From assembly GCF_015709455.1 (NCBI RefSeq), contig NZ_JADNQW010000005.1, positions 930,001 through 994,000 on the forward strand: a stretch of 64,000 nt of DNA. The letters run 5' to 3'. Below, piece after piece: positions 47,271 through 57,773 of this stretch (position 1 is the stretch's first letter; each line of letters begins with the position of its first letter). This DNA comes from Methylosinus sp. H3A (GTDB taxonomy: Bacteria; Pseudomonadota; Alphaproteobacteria; Rhizobiales; Beijerinckiaceae). Under the pieces are notes generated by a model. The model was not told the origin of the DNA and did not search any database. It was given only the letters and a program-made list of their open reading frames with translations. Made by a program: the position numbers and the translations under genes.

Positions 47271-48164
47271 TCAGGCGTCCAGCACGCCCGCCGAGACGAG
47301 GGCGCCGCGAATCGCCTCCTTCGTCGGCTCTGAGGAGGGCACGAGCGGCAGGCGCACCTCTTCCCCCGCGCGGCCGAGCAGCGAGAGGCCATATTTGGCC
47401 CCGGTCACGCCGGCCTCGAGGAAGATCGCCTGCTGCAGCGCGGTGAGGCGGTCCTGCAGCGCCAGCGCCGTCTTGAAGTCTCCGGCGAGCGCTGCGGTCT
47501 GCAGATCGGCGCAGAGCCTCGGCGCGACATTGGAGACGACGGAGATGACGCCGATCGCGCCGACGGCGACACTCGCCAGCGCCAGTATGTCGTCGCCGGA
47601 GAATTGCACGAAGTCCGGCCCGATGGCGGCGCGCTGCTGCAGAATGCGGCCGACATTGCCGGTCGCGTCCTTGACGCCCACGATGGTCTTCAGCTCGGCG
47701 AGCCGGGCGAGTGTGGCGACGCTCATGTCGACCACCGAGCGCGGCGGGATATTGTAGACGATGATCGGAATGGAGATCGCCTTCGCCACCGCCTCGAAAT
47801 GGCGGTAGAGGCCTTCCTGATTCGGCTTGTTGTAATAGGGCGTGACGACGAGCACGCCGTCGGCGCCCGCCTCCTGCGCATGGCGGGCGAGGTCGACCGC
47901 CTCGCGCGTATTGTTGGAGCCGGCTCCGGCGATGACGGGGACGCGGCCGGCGGCCTGGCGGATCACGGTCTCGACGACGGCGCGATGTTCTTCGTGGCTC
48001 AAAGTCGGGCTCTCGCCCGTCGTGCCTACGGGAACCAGGCCATGCGTCCCGCTCTCGATCTGCCAGTCGACGAGCGCGCGCAGCGCTGCGTAGTCGACCG
48101 CGCCATCGGCGAAAGGCGTGACCAGAGCGGTGTAGGATCCTCTAAAGACTGCCTTGTCGTTCAT
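47271..48164 (-). CDS. dapA: 4-hydroxy-tetrahydrodipicolinate synthase
   Basis: Condenses pyruvate with aspartate semialdehyde on the route to lysine and meso-diaminopimelate. The 297-residue TIM barrel shows [14 protein letters not shown], the catalytic Tyr in [10 protein letters not shown] and the Schiff-base Lys in [13 protein letters not shown]. The ATG at 48164 begins [11 protein letters not shown]. smpB follows after 22 bases, a frequent pairing in alphaproteobacteria. Confidence 0.96.
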   Translation of the reverse strand: MNDKAVFRGSYTALVTPFADGAVDYAALRALVDWQIESGTHGLVPVGTTGESPTLSHEEHRAVVETVIRQAAGRVPVIAGAGSNNTREAVDLARHAQEAGADGVLVVTPYYNKPNQEGLYRHFEAVAKAISIPIIVYNIPPRSVVDMSVATLARLAELKTIVGVKDATGNVGRILQQRAAIGPDFVQFSGDDILALASVAVGAIGVISVVSNVAPRLCADLQTAALAGDFKTALALQDRLTALQQAIFLEAGVTGAKYGLSLLGRAGEEVRLPLVPSSEPTKEAIRGALVSAGVLDA

Positions 48165-48479
48165 ATGCCGTCGCTTTCGCTGCGCCACGCGGGCGCCGTA
48201 ATCGCCGCGCTTACTGACTGGGACTGGTACGGAGAATTTTTCGGCCTTTCCCTCGCGGCGGCCGATCCGCTTCGGAGCTTGGCGCCTGTCATAGCCTCTG
48301 GGCGTTTAGGTGAAAAGGGTTCGCGACCTCCCTGCGAGCGGAATCGCCGAATAGCTCGAGCGACGGGTCGACGCGGAGAAGAAAATTCGAAAATCCCGCG
48401 GCTTATCGATTTGGTTGACAGTTCTGCAACGAAATGACCGCAGGCTGGATTACGTTGTGTGTCCGGGAGCGTGAGGCTG
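48165..48479. other. 315-base divergent intergenic region
   Basis: It lies between divergent dapA and the transglycosylase gene. A TTGACA sits at 48415-48420 facing the plus-strand gene but no convincing -10 follows at normal spacing. No coding frame of good quality and no RNA gene were recognised. Confidence 0.5.
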
Positions 48480-50753
48480 ATGACGAATCGCCAGAGGGGC
48501 GCCGCGCGCCTCGTTCTTCTCGTCGCCGCCCTGGGCGTGGCGGCGGCTCTCTATCCGACCACGCAGCGCCGCATTCCCGACCGCGAAAGCGACGATCCGT
48601 CGTCTCCGGCCGCCGCCTCTTCGCCGCAGGAGCGCTCTTCGCCGCAGGAGCCCTGGCGGCCGCGCGATTCGGCGCGCGAGGCGCTGCATGATTTTGTCGG
48701 TCCCGGCGCCGCGCCGCCCGACCCGCGCGCGGCGACCATGCTGCGCCGGCCGGCGGCGGGCGACGCCGCCTCCAAGCTGCTCTCCTACGCCCCGGCCGAT
48801 GGCGGGCTCGATTTCGACGCGCGGGAGCCGCAGCCGCCCGAAGCGGCGGTTCTGCTCGGCCCGGATCAAGAGGCGTTCGGCCGCGCGCTCGCGGCCTATA
48901 AATCCAACGATTTCGCCGGCGGCGATCTGGCGCTCGCCGGCGTCGAGGCGCCACTCGCGCGCGCCGCCGCGCAATGGGCCGGGCTGCGCCAGCATCCGCG
49001 CGAGGCCGGATTCGCGCGGCTGTCGAAATTCCTCGCCGAGCATCCCGATTGGCCGGCGGCCGCCTGGCTGCGCCAGCGCGTCGAGGAGGCGCTCTATGGG
49101 GACAAGCATCCCGACCGGCTGATCGTCGATTATTTCGCCGAGCGGCCGCCCAAGACGCCGGCCGGCAGGCTGGCGCTCGCCCGCGTCATGGTGCGCCGCG
49201 GCGAGCCGCTCGAGGTCGCGGCGCTGATCAAGCCCATGTGGCGCGAGGATGATTTCAACGAGCAGCTGGAGCAGGCGGCAAAGAAGGAGTTCTCCGACTA
49301 TCTCGACGTCGCCGACCACAAATATCGCGCCGACCGGCTGCTCTATGCGGAGAAGATCGGCCCGGCGCTGCGCATCGCCGCCCATGCCGGCAAGGATACG
49401 CTCGATCTCGCCCGCGCCCGCGCGCTGGCGATAAATGAGAGCGCCTCGGAAAAAACATTCTCCGCCCTGCCGGCCGAAGCGCAGAAGGATCCCGGCCTCA
49501 TATTCGCGCGCATTCACATGCTGCGCCATCAAAAGAAGCTGGTCGAGGCCGCGGCGCTGCTGCGCACGGCGCCGCGCGATCCGCGCCTCGTCGTCGATGG
49601 CGACGCCTGGTGGGTCGAGCGGCGGCTCATCTCGCGCAAGCTCATGGATCTCGGGCAATTCGGAGAGGCCTATGAGCTCTGCGCACAGCATTCGGCGCGC
49701 TCGCTCTCCTATCGCGTCGAGGCCGAATTCCACGCGGGCTGGATCGCCCTGCGTTTCCTGAACGATCCCGCCAAGGCGCAACGGCATTTCGAGGAGATCG
49801 CCCGCGTTGCCGAGACGCCGATCCAGAAATCCCGCGGGGCCTATTGGCTCGCCCGCGCCAGAGAGGCCGCTGGCGCGGCCGAGGCGGCGCGCGCGTCTTA
49901 CGAGAACGCCGCGCTGCAATCGACGACCTTCTACGGCCAGCTCGCGCGCGCTCGTCTCGGCGCCTTCGATTCGCCTTTGCGCCCGACGCCCGAGCCCGCC
50001 CGCGGCGACGCCCGCGACGAATCGGTGCGCGCGGTCGAACTCTATTTCGCCGCAGGCGAGAAGGAGCTCGCCGGCCAGCTCGCCGCCGACGCCGCCAGGA
50101 CTCTGGTCGGCGAGGCGCAGCTCTCCGCTTTGGCCGAGGTGGCGCAGCGCCGGCGCGAGGCGAAGATTTCCCTGACGCTCGGCAAGCTCGCCTCCTATCG
50201 CGGCATCGCCATAGACGATGCGGCTTTTCCTTCTTTCGGCATTCCGTCTTTCGCGGCGCTGCCGCGTTCGGCCTCGCGGGCGATCGTCTACGCCATAGCG
50301 CGGCAGGAGAGCGCCTTCGATCCCAAGGCCGTCTCCAGCGCCGGCGCCATGGGGCTGATGCAGATGATCGCCTCCACCGCGCGTCACACCGCGCAGCAAA
50401 CGGGCGTCGTCGGCTTCGATCTGAAGCGCATGCTCGACGAGCCGGCCTTCAATGCGCGGCTCGGCGCGGCGCATCTCGGCATGCTGCTCGACGAGCACAA
50501 GGGCTCCTATATCCTCGCCTTCGCCGCCTATAACGCCGGCGGCAAAAGGGTGAAGGAGTGGATCGACGCCTATGGCGATCCGCGCAAGACGGAGACCGAT
50601 CCCATCGATTGGGTGGAGCGCATTCCGATCAGCGAGACGCGCAATTATGTGCAGCGCGTGATCGAGAATCTGACCGTCTATCGCGCCCGCTTCGGCGACC
50701 GCGAGACGCGCGCGCCGCAGGGCGATCTGTGGCGGATGCACGCGGCCAATTGA
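48480..50753 (+). CDS. slt: soluble lytic murein transglycosylase
   Basis: A 757-residue periplasmic enzyme that cleaves peptidoglycan between MurNAc and GlcNAc to form 1,6-anhydro ends. An N-terminal signal anchor is at about residues 9-24 (ARLVLLVAALGVAAAL). A long alpha-superhelical (U-shaped) domain fills the middle, and the SLT domain at about 590-740 holds the catalytic Glu610 (RQESAFDPKAVSSAGAMGLM) and FAAYNAGGKRVKEW. The ATG at 48480 places the hydrophobic segment near the start; a GTG at 48459 would add seven residues. Confidence 0.92.
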   Translation: MTNRQRGAARLVLLVAALGVAAALYPTTQRRIPDRESDDPSSPAAASSPQERSSPQEPWRPRDSAREALHDFVGPGAAPPDPRAATMLRRPAAGDAASKLLSYAPADGGLDFDAREPQPPEAAVLLGPDQEAFGRALAAYKSNDFAGGDLALAGVEAPLARAAAQWAGLRQHPREAGFARLSKFLAEHPDWPAAAWLRQRVEEALYGDKHPDRLIVDYFAERPPKTPAGRLALARVMVRRGEPLEVAALIKPMWREDDFNEQLEQAAKKEFSDYLDVADHKYRADRLLYAEKIGPALRIAAHAGKDTLDLARARALAINESASEKTFSALPAEAQKDPGLIFARIHMLRHQKKLVEAAALLRTAPRDPRLVVDGDAWWVERRLISRKLMDLGQFGEAYELCAQHSARSLSYRVEAEFHAGWIALRFLNDPAKAQRHFEEIARVAETPIQKSRGAYWLARAREAAGAAEAARASYENAALQSTTFYGQLARARLGAFDSPLRPTPEPARGDARDESVRAVELYFAAGEKELAGQLAADAARTLVGEAQLSALAEVAQRRREAKISLTLGKLASYRGIAIDDAAFPSFGIPSFAALPRSASRAIVYAIARQESAFDPKAVSSAGAMGLMQMIASTARHTAQQTGVVGFDLKRMLDEPAFNARLGAAHLGMLLDEHKGSYILAFAAYNAGGKRVKEWIDAYGDPRKTETDPIDWVERIPISETRNYVQRVIENLTVYRARFGDRETRAPQGDLWRMHAAN

Positions 50754-50898
50754 GCTGCGTCATCGCTTCGCTACGCTGGGGTGACGCGGCTCGATCTTCG
50801 GGCCCGAGGCCTTTTTGCGGCGGCGATTTCGTTTCTCCCTTCATTGGCGCGAGCGAACCGAGCCCCTATATCGAAGCCTCCAAACACTGGAGCGTCCC

Positions 50899-51201
50899 GT
50901 GTCGCAGAAGCACGAAACCGACAGACCGGCCGAGATCGAAATCCTCCCGCCCGAGCCCAAAGGCGGCGAGCGGCTCCGCGCACGCACGCGTATTTGGATC
51001 GGCGGGACCGAGGGCGTGAAGGTCATAAAGCTCGGGCCTTTCGGCAGCGCTCTGCTGGCGCTCGCCGGCGCGGTGGCGCTGGCGATGGGCCTCATCTTCT
51101 TCGCCAGCGCTTTTCTGGTGCTGCTGCCCGTCGCGCTGGTGATCGGCGCGATCGCCTATCTGACCGGCGCCGCGGGCAATCCCTTCCGCCGCATTCCCTG
51201 A
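50899..51201 (+). CDS. small membrane protein
   Basis: A 100-residue protein of unknown function. The N-terminal half is charged and cytoplasmic (HETDRPAEIEILPPEPKGG, then RIWIGGTEGVKVIKLGPFG). The C-terminal half has two closely spaced membrane segments (ALLALAGAVALAMGLIFFAS and LVLLPVALVIGAIAYLTGA). Start taken as GTG 50899, where the conserved-looking part begins; a longer frame from 50815 has poor coding character. It sits between slt and ileS and is probably expressed on its own. Confidence 0.6.
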   Translation: MSQKHETDRPAEIEILPPEPKGGERLRARTRIWIGGTEGVKVIKLGPFGSALLALAGAVALAMGLIFFASAFLVLLPVALVIGAIAYLTGAAGNPFRRIP

Positions 51202-51431
51202 CGGCGGATCGGCCGCGCTCGGCGTCCAGATTCCGGGCTTTGCGGAGGCGGCCGGCGCTGGTAGATAGGGCCATGGTCCTGCGCCGCAGCATTCGAATTA
51301 TTTGCCCGGCCCGCGCTCGAGCCTGACAGGTTCGCGCGGCGACCGGGTTCTCGCGCCTCGTTTGGCGCCCCTTCCGCCTGTTTCCCCTCGAGTTTCGCGC
51401 TCCGCCTATCCGAGGCGCCGACGCGACCGCA

Positions 51432-54400
51432 ATGGTTTCCGACGAGATGAACGAGAAAACTCAAGATAAAGGCCGAGACGACAAAGGCCCCGATTTCTCC
51501 AAGAGCCTCTATCTGCCGCAGACGGATTTTCCGATGCGCGCCGGCCTGCCGCAGCGCGAGCCGGAAATCCTCGCGCGCTGGGAGAAGATCGGCCTCTACG
51601 CCAAGCTGCGCGAGACCGCGAAGGGCCGGCCGAAATTCGTGCTGCATGACGGCCCGCCCTACGCCAATGGCAACATCCACATCGGCCATGCGCTGAATAA
51701 AATCCTCAAGGATCTGGTCACCCGCAGCCGCCAGATGAGCGGCAAGGATTCCAATTACGTCCCCGGCTGGGACTGCCACGGCCTGCCGATCGAATGGAAG
51801 ATCGAGGAGGAGAATTACCGCTCCAAGGGCAAGAAGAAGCCCGATTTCGCCGATCCGACCGCCATCGTCGCCTTCCGCCAGGAGTGCCGCGCCTATGCGG
51901 GGCATTGGCTCTCCGTGCAGCGCGAGGAGTTCAAGCGGCTGGGCGTGACGGGCGATTGGGCCAATCCCTACGCCACGATGAATTTCCCGGCCGAGGCGCA
52001 CATCGCCCGCGAGCTGATGAAATTCGCAGAGAATGGGCTGCTCTATCGCGGATCGAAGCCGGTGATGTGGAGCGTGGTCGAGAAGACCGCGCTCGCGGAG
52101 GCGGAGGTGGAGTATGAGGACCATGTCAGCGACACAGTGTTCGTGGCGTTTCCGTGGAAGCATGCCAGCTACGCTTCGTTCGGCGAATTACCTTCCGATG
52201 AGACGCTGCTGGCGTTTAACAAGGCAAGAGTTGTCATCTGGACAACGACCCCTTGGACGTTGCCTGGCAACCGCGCGATCTCGTTTTCCCGAAAAATCTC
52301 GTATGGTCTGTACCGAGTAACTCAGGCTCCAGCCGATAACTGGACCGGACTCGGCGACACTTTTGTCCTCGCCGATAAATTGGCGCCTGAAGTCTTTAAG
52401 GCAGCCCGAGTCGAGGGCGAGCGTATCGCCTCGGTAGACGCTGAGACACTAGCGACTGCTTCGTGCCGGCATCCTCTGGCCGATAAGTTGACCGGCTACG
52501 ATTTCACGGTGCCCCTGCTCGACGGCGACCACGTCACCGACGACACCGGAACGGGCTTCGTCCACACCGCGCCCGGCCACGGCCGCGAGGACTTCGATAT
52601 TTGGATGGCGAGCGGGCGCATGCTCGCCGAGCGCGGCATCGACACGCGCATTCCCTATACGGTCGACGCCGACGGCTTCTATACCGATGAAGCGCCGGGC
52701 TTCCCCGGCAAGCGCGTGCTGACCGAGAAGGGCGACAAGGGCGACGCCAATGAGGCGGTGATTCAGGCGCTGATCGCGGCGGGAAATCTCGTCGCGCGCG
52801 GGCGGCTGAAGCATCAATATCCGCATTCATGGCGGTCGAAGAAGCCGGTCATCTTCCGCAACACGCCGCAATGGTTCATCGCGCTCGACAAGAAATTCAC
52901 GCAGTCGAACCCTCACCCTGAGGAGGCGCGAAGCGCCGTCTCGAAGGATGAGGGGGGTGGCGGGAATGCGCCCACGCTCCGCGATATCGCGCTCGATGAA
53001 ATCTCGCGCACGCAATGGGTTCCCGCGGCGGGCGAGAATCGCATCCGCGGCATGATCGCCAATCGTCCCGATTGGGTGGTCTCGCGCCAGCGCGCCTGGG
53101 GCGTGCCGATCGCTGTCTTCGTGAAGAAGGGCGGCCACGACATTCTCGTCGATGCGCGCGTGAACGCACGCATCGTGGAAGCCTTCGAGAAGGAGGGCGC
53201 CGACGCCTGGTATGAGGAAGGCGCGGCGAAGCGTTTCCTCGCGCCCGAATACGACCCCGCCGATTACGAGAAGATCGACGATGTTCTCGACGTGTGGTTC
53301 GACTCGGGCTCGACGCATTCCTTCACGCTGGAAGACCCGGTGCATTTCCCCGGCCTCGCTGGGATCAAACGCAAGCGCGATGGCGGCGCCGACGAGGTGC
53401 TCTATCTCGAGGGCTCGGATCAGCATCGCGGCTGGTTCCATTCCTCGCTCTTGGAATCCTGCGGCACGCGCGGCCGCGCGCCTTACGACATCGTGCTGAC
53501 GCATGGCTTCACGCTCGACGAGCATGGCCATAAAATGTCGAAGTCGAAAGGCAATGTCGTCGCGCCGCAAAAGGTCATCGCCGACGCCGGCGCCGATATA
53601 TTGCGCCTGTGGGTGGCGAGCGTCGATTACAGCGACGATCAGCGCATCGGGCCGGAAATCCTCAAGAGCGTCACCGATAATTACCGCAAGTTGCGCAACA
53701 CCATCCGCTGGATGCTCGGCACGCTCGCGCATTATCGCGCGGAGGAGAAGATCGCTTATGCCGATCTGCCGGAGCTCGAGCGGCTCGTGCTGCATCGGCT
53801 GTCGCAACTCGGCGAGGAGGTCGGCGAAGCCTATGCGGAGTTCGATTACAAGAAGGTCGTCGCTCTGCTGACGCCTTTCCTCACCAGCGATCTCTCGGCC
53901 TTCTATTTCGACATTCGCAAGGACGCGCTCTATTGCGATCCGCCGTCGAGCGTGAAGCGCAAGGCGGCGCTGACCGTGGTGGAGGAAGTCTTCCGCGCGG
54001 TGACTTTGTGGCTCGCGCCCATTCTCGCTTTCACGGCGGAGGAATCGTGGCTGTCGCGCTACGCCGACGCCGTTTCCGTGCATCTCGAGACCTTCCCCGA
54101 TTTGCCGGCCGCCTGGCGCGACGAAGCGCTCGCGGCGAAATGGGAGAAGCTGCGCGCGATCCGCTCCGTGGTGACGGGGGCGCTGGAGATCGAGCGCGCG
54201 CAAAAGCGCATCGGCTCCTCGCTGGAGGCCGCGCCGCTGGTCCATGTGACCGACGCCGATCTGCGCGCGGCGCTGGAGGGTGTCGACTTCGCTGAAATCT
54301 GCATCGTGTCGGATATTGCGGTGCGGTCCGACGAAGGCCCTTCGGAGGCCTTCCGCCTCGCCGAAGTCGCCGGCGTGGCCGTGGTTCCGCGGCGGGCGGA

Positions 54401-54530
54401 GGGCGTCAAATGCGCGCGCTCCTGGAGATATTTCGATCCCGCCACGGCGCAGGCGGATTTCCCCGGCGTCACCCCCCGCGACGCGCAGGCGCTGCGGGAG
54501 CTGACGGCGGCGGGCAAATGGCCGGCGTAA
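51432..54530 (+). CDS. ileS: isoleucyl-tRNA synthetase
   Basis: Type 1 IleRS of 1,032 residues that charges tRNA(Ile). HIGH is in [20 protein letters not shown] in [11 protein letters not shown], the editing (CP1) domain includes [14 protein letters not shown] and [13 protein letters not shown], and an anticodon-binding domain follows. Two anomalies stand out. At about residues 493-508 a dispersed palindromic repeat is inserted in frame ([16 protein letters not shown]), between [10 protein letters not shown] and LRDIALDEI, which are close together in relatives. At about 52130-52500 codon use switches to TTA, AGA, CTA, GTA, ACA, CCT and CGA, rare elsewhere in the window. It remains open throughout and is presumably functional. 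Confidence 0.95.
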   Translation: MVSDEMNEKTQDKGRDDKGPDFSKSLYLPQTDFPMRAGLPQREPEILARWEKIGLYAKLRETAKGRPKFVLHDGPPYANGNIHIGHALNKILKDLVTRSRQMSGKDSNYVPGWDCHGLPIEWKIEEENYRSKGKKKPDFADPTAIVAFRQECRAYAGHWLSVQREEFKRLGVTGDWANPYATMNFPAEAHIARELMKFAENGLLYRGSKPVMWSVVEKTALAEAEVEYEDHVSDTVFVAFPWKHASYASFGELPSDETLLAFNKARVVIWTTTPWTLPGNRAISFSRKISYGLYRVTQAPADNWTGLGDTFVLADKLAPEVFKAARVEGERIASVDAETLATASCRHPLADKLTGYDFTVPLLDGDHVTDDTGTGFVHTAPGHGREDFDIWMASGRMLAERGIDTRIPYTVDADGFYTDEAPGFPGKRVLTEKGDKGDANEAVIQALIAAGNLVARGRLKHQYPHSWRSKKPVIFRNTPQWFIALDKKFTQSNPHPEEARSAVSKDEGGGGNAPTLRDIALDEISRTQWVPAAGENRIRGMIANRPDWVVSRQRAWGVPIAVFVKKGGHDILVDARVNARIVEAFEKEGADAWYEEGAAKRFLAPEYDPADYEKIDDVLDVWFDSGSTHSFTLEDPVHFPGLAGIKRKRDGGADEVLYLEGSDQHRGWFHSSLLESCGTRGRAPYDIVLTHGFTLDEHGHKMSKSKGNVVAPQKVIADAGADILRLWVASVDYSDDQRIGPEILKSVTDNYRKLRNTIRWMLGTLAHYRAEEKIAYADLPELERLVLHRLSQLGEEVGEAYAEFDYKKVVALLTPFLTSDLSAFYFDIRKDALYCDPPSSVKRKAALTVVEEVFRAVTLWLAPILAFTAEESWLSRYADAVSVHLETFPDLPAAWRDEALAAKWEKLRAIRSVVTGALEIERAQKRIGSSLEAAPLVHVTDADLRAALEGVDFAEICIVSDIAVRSDEGPSEAFRLAEVAGVAVVPRRAEGVKCARSWRYFDPATAQADFPGVTPRDAQALRELTAAGKWPA
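52911..52953. repeat. dispersed palindromic repeat inside ileS
   Basis: CCTCACCCTGAGGAGGCGCG followed by AAGCGCCGTCTCGAAGGATGAGG. The two ends are imperfect inverted copies (CCTCACCCT with AGGATGAGG) around a GGCGCGAAGCGCC stem. It is the same family as the intergenic copy at 39391-39439 but adds codons to an essential gene without breaking the frame. Confidence 0.8.
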
Positions 54531-54630
54531 GGGTTTCTTCGTCCCTGTTCGTTAACCTCTATCTACGTGCGCGCTCCTTCTCCCACTCGTGGGAGAAGGT
54601 GTCGCGCGCCGAGAGGGAGAGGTCGAAAAA

Positions 54631-56070
54631 TTGAAGGTTCTCGCCGCCTTCCTCGCCAATACGGTGGCGAATTTCCTCATCGGCCTGCTGGTGGCGAAAT
54701 TCCTGGGCCCCGAGGAATATGGCCGCTTCGCGCTCGCCTTCGCGATCGGCGTCGTCATTCAGACGGGCGCCTTCGATTGGATGCGCCTCTCGGCGACGCG
54801 CTTTTATTCGACGCGCGTGCGCGAGGCGGAGCCGGCCATTCGCTCGACGCTGGATTTCGCCTATCTCGTGACGGCGGCGGCGCTCGTCCTCTGCGGCGGG
54901 CTGTTTCTCTATGTCGCGCCGCCTTTCGCGCTCGGCGATACGCTCATCGCTCTGGCGTTGGCGACGGCGGCGATCAACGGGCTCTTCGACTATTCGACCG
55001 CGCTGCTGCGCGCGCGTTTCGAGGACAAGAGCTATAGCCGCGTCGTGCTCGCCAAGAATATTCTGGCGCTGCTGCTCACCGGCGGCGGCGCTTTTATCTT
55101 CCATTCGGCGGGAATGGCGATCGCCGGCAGTCTCGCCAGCCTCCTCGGCGCCGTCTTCACCGCGCGCGCCTCCCTCGCCGATCCCGGCGCCTCGCCGCAT
55201 GGCGCGCGCATGGCGACGGCGCGCACGCTCGTCGCCTATAGCGCGCCGATCGTCGCGGCGAACATGCTCTATCAATCCGTTCCGCTGGCGGCGCGGGCGC
55301 TCGTCACCGCCTATTACGGCTTCGCCGAGACGGGGCAGTTCTCGCTCGCCTATGATCTCGGCATTCGCGCCATATATGCGCTGGGCTCCGCGCTGGATGT
55401 CCTGCTGTTCCAGATCGCCGTCGCCGCCCATGAGCGGCACGGCGCGGAGAAGGGCAAGGAGCAGATCGCCCGCAATATGACGATCGTCGCCGCCTTTCTG
55501 CTGCCCGCCTGCGCCGGAATCTGGCTGACCATGCCCTCGATCGAGGAGCTGATCGTGCCGGCGCAGTTCCGCGGGCCGTTCGGCCATTATCTCGATCTGC
55601 TGCTGCCCGGCCTCTTCGCCATGGGCCTCATCCAATTCGCCGTCAATCCGGTGTTCCAGCTCCAGAAGAAGACCGCGCCGCTCATCGGCGCGGCCTCCGT
55701 CGCCGTGGTCGCGGGCCTCTGCTTCGCTCTGCTGCTGCCGCGCGGCGCGGACGCCTCGAGCCTGGCGCTCGCCCAATGCGGCGCGTATCTGGCGGCGCTG
55801 GGGGCGCTCGTCCTTTTTGCGGCGCGCACCTCGCCGCAATGGCCGCGCGGGCGCGACATGCTCGGCGCGCTGGCCGCGACGGGGGCGATGGTTCTGGCGC
55901 TGCGTCCGCTGGGCGGCCTCTCGCCGGGAATTCTCACTCTGCTGCTGCAGATAGGGGTCGGGGGCGCCGTCTATTGCGCGGCGGTCCTCGCGCTGGACAT
56001 CGCCGGGCTGCGCGGCCTCGCCGTCTCCTGGGCGGGCCCCATATTGGCCAGAGCTCGGGCCGCGCTATAG
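54631..56070 (+). CDS. polysaccharide flippase-like membrane protein
   Basis: A 479-residue MOP-superfamily (Wzx-like) protein with about 12-14 membrane segments. It begins AAFLANTVANFLIGLLVAKF then LGPEEYGRFALA, the typical N-terminal helix pair and L-G-x-x-x-Y-G motif of O-antigen/teichoic acid flippases. It should move a lipid-linked sugar across the inner membrane; the sugar is unknown and no glycosyltransferase gene is adjacent. Start TTG 54631 has a GGGAGAGG box upstream; GTG 54589 is an alternative within a CTTCTCCCAC/GTGGGAGAAG palindrome. Confidence 0.78.
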   Translation: MKVLAAFLANTVANFLIGLLVAKFLGPEEYGRFALAFAIGVVIQTGAFDWMRLSATRFYSTRVREAEPAIRSTLDFAYLVTAAALVLCGGLFLYVAPPFALGDTLIALALATAAINGLFDYSTALLRARFEDKSYSRVVLAKNILALLLTGGGAFIFHSAGMAIAGSLASLLGAVFTARASLADPGASPHGARMATARTLVAYSAPIVAANMLYQSVPLAARALVTAYYGFAETGQFSLAYDLGIRAIYALGSALDVLLFQIAVAAHERHGAEKGKEQIARNMTIVAAFLLPACAGIWLTMPSIEELIVPAQFRGPFGHYLDLLLPGLFAMGLIQFAVNPVFQLQKKTAPLIGAASVAVVAGLCFALLLPRGADASSLALAQCGAYLAALGALVLFAARTSPQWPRGRDMLGALAATGAMVLALRPLGGLSPGILTLLLQIGVGGAVYCAAVLALDIAGLRGLAVSWAGPILARARAAL

Positions 56071-56120
56071 TTCCTGCCGCGAGGCCGAGCGAAACGGGCG
56101 GCAGGGGGAGACGATTCGAG

Positions 56121-56825
56121 ATGGTGCTGCCGCTTCACGACGACGCGCCGCTCAAATATGTGCGGCGGCCCTATGTCAATTGGTCGCTCATGGCGATCAA
56201 TATCGTCGTCTTCGTCGCCGTGTTCAGCGAATCCTTCGGCGATCCGCTCACCGTCGTGCGCGGTTTCGGCCTCATACCTGCGGTGCTGTTCGGCCGGGCC
56301 GAGCTCGCCCCCTGGATCGTGACGCCGGGCCCCGGCTGGACGCTGCTGACGAGCCTGTTCTTTCATTCCGGGCTCGGCCATCTCGCGGGCAATATGATCT
56401 TTCTCTATGTCTTCGGCGACAATGTCGAGGACGCCATGGGGTCGATCCGCTATCTGCTGTTCTATCTGCTCTGCGGCGTCTCGGCGGCGCTGCTGTTCGC
56501 GCTCGGCGCGCCATTCACCATCACGCCGCTGGTCGGCGCCTCGGGAGCGATATCGGGCGTTTGCGCCGCCTTCATCCTGCTCTATCCGCGCTCGACGATC
56601 TTCGGCCTCGTCGCCGGGATCATCCCGATCCATGCGCCGGCCTCGCTCTTCGTCGGCACATGGATTCTCTTTCAGCTGTTCAACGCCTTGACCGACGACC
56701 AGGGACAGGTCGGCTGGTGGGCGCATATCGGCGGCATTCTGGCCGGTCTGGTGCTGACGCCGCTGTTCAAGCGGCGCGACGTGCGCTGGTTCGGCCCGCG
56801 GCGCTTCGAGGGGCCCTGGGGTTGA
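56121..56825 (+). CDS. rhomboid family intramembrane serine protease
   Basis: A 234-residue protein with six membrane segments. The catalytic Ser is in VGASGAISG and the catalytic His in WWAHIGGILAG; the conserved HxxxN of helix 2 appears as HLAGNMIFL. The loop after helix 1 carries FFHSGLGH. Such proteases cut other proteins within the membrane; the substrate is not known. A strong AGGGGGAGA box precedes the ATG at 56121. Confidence 0.92.
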   Translation: MVLPLHDDAPLKYVRRPYVNWSLMAINIVVFVAVFSESFGDPLTVVRGFGLIPAVLFGRAELAPWIVTPGPGWTLLTSLFFHSGLGHLAGNMIFLYVFGDNVEDAMGSIRYLLFYLLCGVSAALLFALGAPFTITPLVGASGAISGVCAAFILLYPRSTIFGLVAGIIPIHAPASLFVGTWILFQLFNALTDDQGQVGWWAHIGGILAGLVLTPLFKRRDVRWFGPRRFEGPWG

Positions 56826-57026
56826 AAGCGCGGCGCCGAGGGTTTGACAGGGCGGCGAGCCGACGCTACCAGAGCGGCTTCCGAGCATTCCGCGCAGGCC
56901 TCGCGCCGCGCGGCGCTAATTCGTTCTCGACGCGGCGCTCGAAAAAGCCGATCGGGGCCATTCGGCCACAGGGCGCGATTTTTCGAAACAATCGAGACGA
57001 AGGTCAATCTCGCCGGGAGTTGCGCG

Positions 57027-57773
57027 ATGAAGGTTCTCGTGCCCGTGAAACGGGTGGTCGACTATAACGTCAAGATCAGGGTCAAGCCGGACGGTTCGGG
57101 CGTCGACGTCGCCAATGTGAAATTTTCGATGAATCCTTTCGACGAGATCGCCGTCGAGGAGGCCATTCGCCTGAAAGAGGCCGGCAAGGCGACGGAAGTC
57201 GTGCTCGTCACCATCGGCCCGGCCAAGGCGGACGAAACTCTGCGCGCCGGCTTGGCGATCGGCGCCGACCGCGGCATTCACGTGAAGACCGACGAGCTGG
57301 TCGAGCCGCTGGCGGTCGCCAAGATTCTCGCCAAGATCGTCGCCGAGGAAGCGCCCGGCCTCGTCATTCTCGGCAAGCAGGCGATCGACGACGACAGCAA
57401 TCAGACCGGCCAGATGCTCGCCGCCCTGCTCGGCTGGGGCCAGGGCACTTTCGCCTCCAAGGTGGAGATCGCCGACGGCTCCGTGGATGTGACCCGTGAG
57501 GTCGATGGCGGATTGCAGACGGTGACGCTGAAGCTGCCGGCCGTGGTGACGACCGATCTGCGCCTCAACGAGCCGCGCTACGCCAGCCTGCCCAACATCA
57601 TCAAGGCGAAGAAGAAAGAGGTCGCGGCCAAGACCCCGGCCGATTACGGCGTCGACATCACGCCGCGCCTGGAAGTGCTGAAGACGGCCGAGCCGCCGGC
57701 GCGCAAGGCCGGCATAAAGGTCGGCTCCGTCCCCGAATTGCTGGAAAAGCTCAAGACTGCGGGAGTTCTGTAA
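57027..57773 (+). CDS. etfB: electron transfer flavoprotein beta subunit
   Basis: A 248-residue subunit of the soluble FAD/AMP heterodimer that collects electrons from acyl-CoA and other dehydrogenases and passes them to ETF-quinone oxidoreductase. It begins [19 protein letters not shown] and contains [14 protein letters not shown] and the signature [17 protein letters not shown]. The stop is immediately followed by the etfA ATG. Confidence 0.97.
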   Translation: MKVLVPVKRVVDYNVKIRVKPDGSGVDVANVKFSMNPFDEIAVEEAIRLKEAGKATEVVLVTIGPAKADETLRAGLAIGADRGIHVKTDELVEPLAVAKILAKIVAEEAPGLVILGKQAIDDDSNQTGQMLAALLGWGQGTFASKVEIADGSVDVTREVDGGLQTVTLKLPAVVTTDLRLNEPRYASLPNIIKAKKKEVAAKTPADYGVDITPRLEVLKTAEPPARKAGIKVGSVPELLEKLKTAGVL

